From Pseudonocardia sp. SCN 73-27 (GTDB lineage Bacteria > Actinomycetota > Actinomycetes > Mycobacteriales > Pseudonocardiaceae), in the NCBI GenBank assembly GCA_001725415.1, contig MEGH01000006.1:138986-202985 (forward strand): a stretch of 64,000 nt of DNA, in the 5' to 3' direction. Positions 57,768 through 64,000 of this stretch are shown piece after piece. The translations under genes and the position numbers were made by a program. The notes under the pieces are model-generated. The model had not been told where the DNA came from. It ran no database searches and was given only the letters and a program-made list of their open reading frames with translations. The stretch's first letter is position 1. Every line of letters begins with the position of its first letter.

Positions 57768-59294
57768 TCAGTCGATGCACGGTACGCCGCCGGCGTTGAC
57801 GGCGCCGCCGCCCGCCGCGCCCGCGGCCGGGGTCTGCGGGGCCCCGGTGCCGGGGGACGTCGCCGTGGAGCCGGTGACCGCGGCCTTGTCGGTGCCCAGG
57901 ACGACCTGCACGCGGCCCGCGGGCGCGTCGGCGGCCTTCTCCACGGGCAACCCGAGCTTGGCCGCGACCGCCTTGGCGCCGGCCTCGGCGGCGTCGCTGG
58001 AGTAGCGGACCGCGGAGGAGGGCCGGGAAGCGACGTTGCCGACGGTGCCGCGCACGTACCCGGCGGCGTCGAGCGTGTCGGCGATCTGCCCGGCCAGGCC
58101 GGTGGCCCCGCTGGCGTTGCCGACGTCGACGGTCACGGTCTTCGGGTCGACGGCGGGTGCCCCGTCCGTGGCGGGTGTGGTGGTCTCGGCCGCTTCCGCG
58201 GTGGCCTCGCTGCGGTCGGTGACGAACTTCTTCACCTGACCGGGGTCGACGAGGACGACGTCGCCACGGTTGTTGTTCGTGCCGCCCTGGGTGGGGATCG
58301 TCATGAACTCGAGGTTGCCCGCGGCGATGTCGGAGGCCTGCCGGGCGAAGCCGAGGATGTCCCAGCCGGAGTCGATGACCAGCGACTTCTGCGCGGCGTC
58401 GATCAGCGCGTTGAGCGTCGACGGGTTGGTGAGCGTGCCGCTGGAGAGGATCTTGTCGGCCATCGCGGCGAGGAACACCTGCTGGCGACGGATGCGCGAG
58501 AGGTCGCCCTCCGGCAGCCCGTGGCGCTGGCGCACGAACGCCAGCGCGGCCGCCCCGGAGATGGTCTGGGGGCCGGCGGGGAAGTCGGCGCCGGACAGCT
58601 CGTCGGACACCGGGTTCTTCAGGCACACGTCGACACCGCCGACGGCCTGGGTGAGGTTGTAGAAGCCGAGCAGGTTGATCTCGGCGTAGTGGTCGATGTG
58701 GACGCCGGTGAGATCCTGGACGGTCTCGATCAGCTTGCTGCGGCCCGCCGCCGACGACTCCTGGTCGACGTCCTTGGCGCTCTTGCCGCCGGCCTTGACC
58801 AGCTCCTCGGCCTTGAGGGCCTTGGTTGCCGGGTACGCCGCGTTGATCTTGTCCTTGCGGTAGCCCGGGATGTCCACGTAGGAGTCGCGGGGGATCGAGA
58901 AAGCCACCGCCGCGCCGCCGTCGGGGGGCAGGTGCAGCAGGATGATCGTGTCGGAGTTGAGCACCCCGGTGTCGGCGCCGCTGTGCAGCGCGTCGGTCAC
59001 GGCCTTGGGCAGCGGGTTGCCCTGCGCGTCGGTCCGGCTGTCGACACCGACCAGCAGGATGTTGAGGCCCTCGCCGTCGTCGCCGCCGAAGATGACGTCG
59101 GTCGTGGTGAGGCCGGAGGTGACGTCCCGGTAGAGCCCCCATGCCGCCCCGGTCACGACCAGCACCAGCACCGATGCGACGACGGTCGCGATCCGCAGCC
59201 TGCGTCCCCAGTCCGGCGGGGCCTCGACGGGGGCCTCGACGTCGGCGGCGGGGCGCGAGCGGGGGCGCTCGGTCAGCGCGGTCCGCTGGTTCAC
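57768..59294 (-). CDS. LytR-CpsA-Psr (LCP) family cell-wall ligase
   Basis: Protein of 508 residues from GTG 59294 (GGGAGGGG upstream). Short cytoplasmic N-terminus, one membrane helix (TVVASVLVLVVTGAAWGLY), the LCP catalytic domain (~75-330: NILLVGVDSR, SDTIILLHL, SIPRDSYVDIPG, GGVDVCL, ALAFVRQRHGL.EGDLSRIRRQQ) and a LytR_C domain (~390-475: VDVGNASGATGLAGQI). It attaches arabinogalactan-type polymers to peptidoglycan. Confidence 0.93.
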   Translation of the reverse strand: MNQRTALTERPRSRPAADVEAPVEAPPDWGRRLRIATVVASVLVLVVTGAAWGLYRDVTSGLTTTDVIFGGDDGEGLNILLVGVDSRTDAQGNPLPKAVTDALHSGADTGVLNSDTIILLHLPPDGGAAVAFSIPRDSYVDIPGYRKDKINAAYPATKALKAEELVKAGGKSAKDVDQESSAAGRSKLIETVQDLTGVHIDHYAEINLLGFYNLTQAVGGVDVCLKNPVSDELSGADFPAGPQTISGAAALAFVRQRHGLPEGDLSRIRRQQVFLAAMADKILSSGTLTNPSTLNALIDAAQKSLVIDSGWDILGFARQASDIAAGNLEFMTIPTQGGTNNNRGDVVLVDPGQVKKFVTDRSEATAEAAETTTPATDGAPAVDPKTVTVDVGNASGATGLAGQIADTLDAAGYVRGTVGNVASRPSSAVRYSSDAAEAGAKAVAAKLGLPVEKAADAPAGRVQVVLGTDKAAVTGSTATSPGTGAPQTPAAGAAGGGAVNAGGVPCID

Positions 59295-59468
59295 GTGGCC
59301 CCCTCCCGGACGGTGTGCGCCGGGCGGCGGCTGCCCGTGGTCGCTCTCGGCGTCACACACTGTGCAACATCCGGCGGCGACCCGGGCGGTGATCCAGACG
59401 GCGTGTCGCGCACGGGACGCCGGGGCACCCCCGTAGGTGTTCACAGCGTCGCACTAACCTCACCGACC

Positions 59469-60296
59469 GTGTCCGAGCCGTTCTCGTTGCTCCTGCCGGT
59501 GTGGGCGGGTGATCGGCCCGACTTCCTCGCCGCCGCGTTCCGGTCCAGCGTCGACGCCCAGCAGCGCCGCCCCGACGAAGTGGTGATCGTGCGGGACGGC
59601 CCGGTCGGAGCCGAGCTCACAGCGTGCCTCGACGAGCTCGTCGCGTCGTCCCCCGTCCCGGTGCAGGTCCTCGCGCTGGACCGCAACGTCGGCCTCGGAC
59701 CGGCGCTCGACGCAGGTCTGGAGGCCTGCGCCCACGACGTCGTCGCCCGCATGGACTCCGACGACGTCTCCGAGCCGCAGCGCTTCGCCGTCCAGCTGCC
59801 GATCGTCGAGGCCGGTGCCGACCTCGTCGGGTCCGGGCTGATCGAGTTCGCCGACGACGCGTCCGTCGAGGTCGGACGCCGTACCCCGCCGACCGACCCG
59901 CGCGACATCGCCGTGCGCGCCCGCTTCGCCGATCCCTTCAACCACCCGACGGTCGTGATGCGACGCGAGCTGGTGCGCCGTGTCGGCGGCTACGGCGACT
60001 TCGCGCTCATGGAGGACTACCACCTCTGGGCCAAGATGCTGCTGGCCGGAGCGCGGGTCGCCAACGTCGCCGAACCCCTCGTGCGCTACCGCATCGGCGC
60101 CGGCGCCTACGCCCGCCGCGGCGGGCTGGGGCAGCTGCGCGCGGAGCTGGGGCTGCAGCGCCGGTTCAGGGCGATGGGTTTCACGACGTGGCCGCAGTTC
60201 GCCCGCAACGTCCTCGTCCGCGGCGGGTACCGGCTCGTGCCCGAGGCGGTGCGGCGCACGGCCTACCGCCGCGTCGTCGCGGTGCACCGGTCCTGA
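59469..60296 (+). CDS. GT2-family glycosyltransferase
   Basis: Protein of 275 residues from GTG 59469, divergent from the LCP gene. GT-A fold: SLLLPVWAGDRPDFLAAAFRSSVDAQ, DRNVGLGPALDAGL, ARMDSDDVS (DxD metal site), MEDYHLWAKMLLAG (catalytic ED). Probably makes a cell-wall glycan; neighbours are cell-wall genes. Confidence 0.88.
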   Translation: MSEPFSLLLPVWAGDRPDFLAAAFRSSVDAQQRRPDEVVIVRDGPVGAELTACLDELVASSPVPVQVLALDRNVGLGPALDAGLEACAHDVVARMDSDDVSEPQRFAVQLPIVEAGADLVGSGLIEFADDASVEVGRRTPPTDPRDIAVRARFADPFNHPTVVMRRELVRRVGGYGDFALMEDYHLWAKMLLAGARVANVAEPLVRYRIGAGAYARRGGLGQLRAELGLQRRFRAMGFTTWPQFARNVLVRGGYRLVPEAVRRTAYRRVVAVHRS

Positions 60297-60350
60297 GCCC
60301 GCTCGCGGGGGGTCACCGGGACGGTGGCCACGAACTGTCGATGTGATCCG

Positions 60351-60380
60351 GGACTATCCCCCCACCCGTTCGGGTAGTCC
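60351..60380. promoter_or_regulatory. Inverted GGACTA/TAGTCC pair upstream of the TPR gene
   Basis: GGACTA (60351-60356) and TAGTCC (60375-60380) are 18 bp apart in the 154-bp gap before the TPR-protein gene; surrounding bases (CCC/GGG) extend the symmetry imperfectly. Possible operator or leader hairpin. Confidence 0.35.
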
Positions 60381-60450
60381 TCCCGCACTCCGACGCAGCG
60401 CCGTGTATCGGCGACCCGGGCGGGAGCATCCGTTCCACGGGAGGTGGCCC

Positions 60451-61896
60451 ATGACCGATGCGACGACAGAACCGGCCGCCCGACGCGTGCGCCCCGGTGT
60501 CGACCCGGACGCAGAGTTCGACCTCGGGCCCTCCGAACGGCAGCTCGACCTCGACGCGGCGGACCTCGACCGGTCCGCGCGGGACCTGGAGCGCGACCCG
60601 GTCGGCGACGACCGCTCCGTCCTCGACGCGGCCCGCGACACGGCACGGGAGTCCGCCCGCGAGGCCGCCGACACCGCGCGCGAGGCCGCCGACGTCGACC
60701 GGGCGCCGGCCGATCTGGACCGCGCGTCCCGCGACACCGAGCTGCGTGAACCGGAGCTGCGTGAGACCGAGCTGCGTGAGACCGAGCTGCGTGAGACCGA
60801 GCTGCGTGAGACCGAGCTGCGCGAGGCCGGGCTGGGCGACACCGATCCCGCTCCTGACGCACCGGCCCCGATCGACGAGCTCGCCCCGGTCCCACCGCTC
60901 GACACGACGCCCGCCACGGGACCGACCGACGCCGGCCTCCCCGACCCCGCACTCGGGCTGGTGGCGGCCACCGACCCGGTCGACGGTGTCGACACGGTCG
61001 CGCCCTCCGAGGTCGCACCGGTCGCCTCCGGCCCGGCACCCGCTGCGCCCCCGCTGCCGCAGCGCATCGCCGAACCACTCACCGAGCGCGGCCGCGACCT
61101 GCTCCGGCGCGACCTCGCCCTCGACGCGGTCGAGGTGCTGCGCCAGGCCGTCGCGGCGGGGGAGCCGTCGTCACCCGACGTGCTCGCCGACGCCTACCTC
61201 GACAGCGGCAGCTTCCACGCGGCCGCCGAGTGGCTGGGCCTGCTCGTCGCCCGCGGCTACGTCCGGTTCGCCGGACGGCTCGGCGTGGCGCTCGCCGAGA
61301 TCGGGGACCGCGACGGCGCCGAGGAGGCGCTGCGTATCGCGATCGCCAACGGCGAGTCGGCCGCCGCGAACGACCTCGGGATCCTGTTGCGCGACATGGG
61401 CCGCGACGCCGAAGCCGTGCAGGTCCTGGTCCGCGCCGCCGAGCATGGCGACGGCCAGGCCGCCGACAACCTCGTCTCGTTCCTGCTCGACGCCGACGAG
61501 CTCGCCCCGGCCGTCGCCGCCGCCGAGCGCTACTACGACACGGGCCGCCCCGACACGGTCGTCGCGCTCGCCGACGCGCGGTCGGCCGCCCGCCGCGACG
61601 AGGAGGCCGAGGAGTTCTACCGCCTCGCCGGCCGGCTCGGCGCCCTGCGCGCCCACGTCGCCTACGCGAGCTTCCTGCTCGCCGGCCGCGCCGACCGGGT
61701 CCACGCCGAGCAGCAGCTGCGCGAGGCGGTCCGGCACCGCGAGCCCGGTGCGGCCGCTGCGCTGGGGGTGTTCCTGATCGAGGACGGCCGCGTCGCCGAG
61801 GGTCGCGACCATCTCGTCGCCGGGGCGTCCTCGGGCGACCGGGCCGCCGGCGCCGCGCTCGCCGAGCTCGACGGCGAGGACCCCGACGACGACTGA
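60451..61896 (+). CDS. TPR/Sel1-like repeat protein with minisatellite
   Basis: Protein of 481 residues, GGGAGG before ATG 60451. The N-terminal ~95 residues are highly charged and coiled-coil-like (DLDAADLDRSARDLERD), then RETEL repeats (97-128), a Pro-rich linker, and a C-terminal helical repeat domain (~205-475: EVLRQAVAAGE, FAGRLGVALAEIGDRDGAEEALRIAIANGE, ANDLGILLRDMGRDAEAVQVLVRAAEHGD). Probably a cytoplasmic scaffold; partner unknown. Confidence 0.75.
   Translation: MTDATTEPAARRVRPGVDPDAEFDLGPSERQLDLDAADLDRSARDLERDPVGDDRSVLDAARDTARESAREAADTAREAADVDRAPADLDRASRDTELREPELRETELRETELRETELRETELREAGLGDTDPAPDAPAPIDELAPVPPLDTTPATGPTDAGLPDPALGLVAATDPVDGVDTVAPSEVAPVASGPAPAAPPLPQRIAEPLTERGRDLLRRDLALDAVEVLRQAVAAGEPSSPDVLADAYLDSGSFHAAAEWLGLLVARGYVRFAGRLGVALAEIGDRDGAEEALRIAIANGESAAANDLGILLRDMGRDAEAVQVLVRAAEHGDGQAADNLVSFLLDADELAPAVAAAERYYDTGRPDTVVALADARSAARRDEEAEEFYRLAGRLGALRAHVAYASFLLAGRADRVHAEQQLREAVRHREPGAAAALGVFLIEDGRVAEGRDHLVAGASSGDRAAGAALAELDGEDPDDD
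60739..60828 (+). repeat. 15-bp tandem repeat (minisatellite) in coding sequence
   Basis: Six units of 15 bp; units 2-5 (60754-60813) are identical (GAGCTGCGTGAGACC), flanked by diverged units. Encodes ELRET repeats. In-frame unit changes would alter protein length by five residues each. Confidence 0.9.
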
Positions 61897-61954
61897 GCGG
61901 GGCACGGGACAGCACGGCGGGCGGATCGTCGGACCCGCCGGTTAGGGTTCGCGC

Positions 61955-62704
61955 GTGGACGCGGGGTCGTTGCCGGGCTGTGGCGAGGAGCCGGGGTGGG
62001 CCGTCGTGATCGCCGGTCGTGCGCCCGCCGGGCAGGTGCAGCGCTGCCTCGACTCGATCGGCCCGGCCAAGGCCGTCGTCCACTCGGCCGGCAACCCGCC
62101 GCCCCCGGTGACGCCCGGCGTCACCGCGCTCGACCTGGGCGAGCACCTGGGCCGGCCCGCGGCCGTCAACCGTGCCGTCGCCGCCCTGCCCGACGACGTC
62201 GAGTTCGTGCTGGTCACCGAGCCCGGCGTGACCTGGGACGAGGGCGCGGTCGACGCGCTGCTGGCCGCCGCGCGCGACGCCCCACGCGCCGGGGCCCTGG
62301 TCCCGCGGTTGCGGGGCGCGACCGTTCCGGTGTTCCCCGGCGACCGGTTCCTCGCGCGCCTGGTGAGGGCCGACGGGGACACCGCCCTCCCCGGACCGGC
62401 GGTGCTGATGCGGCGGGACGCGCTGGCGTCGACGGGTGGGTGGGACGCCCGGCTGCCGGTGCCGTTCGCCGACCTCGACCTCGCCGACCGGCTGGACGCC
62501 GCGGGCTGGCTCCGGGTCGCCGTGCCGGCCGCGGGAGCGGTGCGGGACGCTGTGGGGGACATCCCGGAGTCGGCGGCCGAACGCCACGCCGGGGCCCGGC
62601 GGCTGGTCCGCGGCCGCACCCGCGGCGCGACGCGGGCCGTCGCCGGCGCGGTGCTCGCCGCCCGCCGGGTGTTCGGGCCGCGCGCCCGGGGTCCGGCGGC
62701 GTGA
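61955..62704 (+). CDS. GT2-like glycosyltransferase, WbbL-like position
   Basis: Protein of 249 residues. CLDSIGPAKAVVHSAGNP, LGRPAAVNRAVAALPDDVEFVLVTEPG, VLMRRDALASTGGWDARLPVPFADLDLADRL outline a GT-A enzyme. Gene order before ManB matches wbbL1 (rhamnosyltransferase) in mycobacteria, but the usual metal-binding DxD is replaced by TEPG, so it may be a diverged copy. rmlD is not next to it. Confidence 0.68.
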   Translation: MDAGSLPGCGEEPGWAVVIAGRAPAGQVQRCLDSIGPAKAVVHSAGNPPPPVTPGVTALDLGEHLGRPAAVNRAVAALPDDVEFVLVTEPGVTWDEGAVDALLAAARDAPRAGALVPRLRGATVPVFPGDRFLARLVRADGDTALPGPAVLMRRDALASTGGWDARLPVPFADLDLADRLDAAGWLRVAVPAAGAVRDAVGDIPESAAERHAGARRLVRGRTRGATRAVAGAVLAARRVFGPRARGPAA

Positions 62705-62748
62705 CCGGCCCGGGCGAGCTGTGTGAGTGACGAGGGAGACGACAGACC

Positions 62749-63822
62749 GTGCTGCACGACGTCGAGGCCGTGGTGCTGGTCGGGGGGCAGGGCACCCGGC
62801 TGCGGCCGCTGACCCTGTCGGCGCCGAAGCCGATGCTGCCGACGGCCGGGGTGCCGTTCCTCGCGCACCTGCTGTCGCGGATCCGCGCGGCGGGCGTGCG
62901 CCGGGTGGTGCTCGGTACCTCGTACCTCGCGGAGACGTTCGAGGAGCACTTCGGCGACGGCGACGCCCTCGGCCTGGACCTGACCTACGTCGTCGAGACC
63001 GAGCCGCTGGGTACCGGCGGCGGCATCCGCAACGTCGCCGAGCACCTCACCGCCGACGAGGTCCTGGTGTTCAACGGTGACGTGCTGTGCGGGACCGACC
63101 TGCGCGCGGTCGTCGGCACCCACCGCGACACGAAGGCCGACGTGACGCTGCACCTGGTCCGGGTGCCCGATCCGCGGGCCTACGGATGCGTCCCGACCGA
63201 TGGGGACAGCCGGGTCCTGGAGTTCCTGGAGAAGACGCCCGAGCCGCCGACGGACCAGATCAACGCCGGCTGCTACGTCTTCCGCCGCGAGGTGCTCGAG
63301 GCCATCCCGACGGGCCGGCCGGTGTCGGTGGAGCGCGAGACCTTCCCCGGGCTGCTGGCCGCGGGAGCGCGGTTGTCGGGGCATGTCGACGACGCCTACT
63401 GGCGAGACATGGGCACCCCGGCCGACCTGGTGCAGGGCTCGGCCGACCTGGTCCGCGGCATCGCGCCGTCGGCGGCACTGCCCGGCCCGACGGGCGACGT
63501 GCTCGCCGTGACGGGCGCAGAGGTCGCAGCCGACGCGGACGTCGCGGGCGGCACCGTCGTCGGGAAGGGCGCGGTCGTCGGGGCGGGGGCCCGGGTGATC
63601 GGCAGCATGATCTACGACGGCGCGGTCGTCGCCGAGGGTGCGGTCGTCGAGAACTCGGTGCTCGCCCGCAACGCCCGGGTCGAGGCCGGTGCGATCGTCG
63701 CCGACGGGGTGATCGGCGACGACGCGGTCGTCGGCGAGCTGTGCGAGCTGCGCGGCGGCATACGGGTGTGGCCGGGCGTGGTCCTGCCGGCGCGCGGCGT
63801 GCGGTTCTCACCGGACGTGTAG
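62749..63822 (+). CDS. manB: Mannose-1-phosphate guanylyltransferase (ManB/ManC type)
   Basis: Nucleotidyltransferase of 357 residues. Signature GGQGTRLRPLT..PKPMLP, FNGDVLCG (metal Asp), EFLEKTPEPPTDQINAGCYVF and a C-terminal left-handed beta-helix of hexapeptide repeats (from ~245: GTVVGKGAVVGAGARVIGSM). It makes GDP-mannose for mannolipids and glycans; orthologous in position to Rv3264c. Its stop overlaps the next GTG. Confidence 0.9.
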   Translation: MLHDVEAVVLVGGQGTRLRPLTLSAPKPMLPTAGVPFLAHLLSRIRAAGVRRVVLGTSYLAETFEEHFGDGDALGLDLTYVVETEPLGTGGGIRNVAEHLTADEVLVFNGDVLCGTDLRAVVGTHRDTKADVTLHLVRVPDPRAYGCVPTDGDSRVLEFLEKTPEPPTDQINAGCYVFRREVLEAIPTGRPVSVERETFPGLLAAGARLSGHVDDAYWRDMGTPADLVQGSADLVRGIAPSAALPGPTGDVLAVTGAEVAADADVAGGTVVGKGAVVGAGARVIGSMIYDGAVVAEGAVVENSVLARNARVEAGAIVADGVIGDDAVVGELCELRGGIRVWPGVVLPARGVRFSPDV

Positions 63823-64000
63823 TGACGCGCCCCGTCGAGCGGGAGTGGCGGCCCGACTTCCGCCTGGACCTGACGGGGGTCCTGGCGCCGCTGCGCCGTG
63901 GCCGGGGCGACCCGACCTGGCGCACGGCTGCCGACGGTGCCGCGATCTGGCGCACCGGCACCACCCCCGACGGGGCGGCGACGCTGCGGCTGTCGCGGCG
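63822..64000 (+). CDS. DNA-3-methyladenine glycosylase-like protein (5' end only)
   Basis: Starts at GTG 63822, overlapping the ManB stop by one base, and runs off the window. The 59 residues present (REWRPDFRLDLTGVLAPLRRGRGDPTWR...AAIWRTGTTPDG) match the N-terminus of actinobacterial AlkA-like glycosylases. The catalytic HhH region is not in the window. Confidence 0.7.
   Translation, partial: MTRPVEREWRPDFRLDLTGVLAPLRRGRGDPTWRTAADGAAIWRTGTTPDGAATLRLSR

Noticed and set aside
55602-60296. A 1564-codon plus-strand open frame
   Set aside because: Most of it is antisense to ilvA, the TIGR03089 gene and LCP, with shadow-like Gly/Asp/Arg/Val composition. Only the last 275 codons (59469-60296) form a real glycosyltransferase.
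60739-60828. Tandem repeats considered as a CRISPR array
   Set aside because: Units are contiguous without spacers, in frame in a coding sequence, and no cas genes are nearby. The Cas4-like nuclease at 9770 belongs to a phage recombination module.

Overview
The window is high-GC DNA whose genes often start with GTG. It carries an alpha-carboxysome/Form IA RuBisCO locus and a purK-purE-fadE25-LCP-manB neighbourhood like that of mycobacteria. This points to a chemolithoautotrophic actinomycete of the Pseudonocardiaceae, most likely Pseudonocardia. The genus is inferred from gene content, not from a marker gene.

Positions 1-5533 hold the 3' part of a cso operon: cbbL (3' end only), cbbS, csoS2, csoS4A, csoS4B, csoS1, acRAF, a small disordered protein with an McdB-like tail (...VWPD), and a Nudix-ThiE fusion. 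No csoSCA carbonic anhydrase gene lies at its usual place between csoS2 and csoS4A. A LysR regulator (CbbR-like) follows at 5626-6519.

Positions 6599-7255 encode an OmpR-type response regulator. Its cognate histidine kinase begins at 46821, because a complete siphovirus prophage of about 39.5 kb (7244-46798) sits exactly at the 3' end of the regulator gene. An 8-bp core (AACCACGA) is present at both ends, and the prophage restores the regulator's last codons and stop. Joining the outer flanks recreates a regulator-kinase operon with an 18-bp spacer.

The prophage reads, left to right: XRE-type repressor (minus strand) and divergent MerR/Xis-like gene; a block of small early genes with 4-nt overlaps, containing a RecB/Cas4-like nuclease, HNH, RecT-like annealing protein, replication initiator and RuvC-like resolvase; HNH and terminases; portal, MuF-like protein, scaffold, capsid, connectors; tail tube, tail-assembly chaperones joined by a -1 frameshift, tape measure, tail-tip proteins; a lysis cassette inside the tail-fibre genes; a minus-strand moron block (DUF4429-like and Ltp-like membrane proteins); a second MerR-like protein; and a tyrosine integrase.

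The most notable finding is at the prophage ends. The attachment core lies inside the 3' end of the repressor gene. In the lysogen the host supplies a stop codon and the repressor is 97 residues. In the circular phage form the same frame runs on for 23 more codons from the other prophage end, giving 120 residues, and ends 143 bp upstream of the co-oriented integrase. This is the gene architecture of integration-dependent immunity as known from mycobacteriophages BPs and Brujita.

From 46821 to 64000 is chromosome: histidine kinase, GtrA protein, purK-purE, an ECF42 sigma factor with its DGPF/YCII partner, a truncated DUF1801 gene, TetR, acyl-CoA dehydrogenase (FadE25-like), a decayed aldo/keto reductase, a VOC protein, threonine deaminase, a TIGR03089 protein, an LCP cell-wall ligase, two GT2 glycosyltransferases, a TPR/Sel1-like protein with a 15-bp minisatellite, a ManB/ManC-type nucleotidyltransferase and the start of an AlkA-like glycosylase gene.
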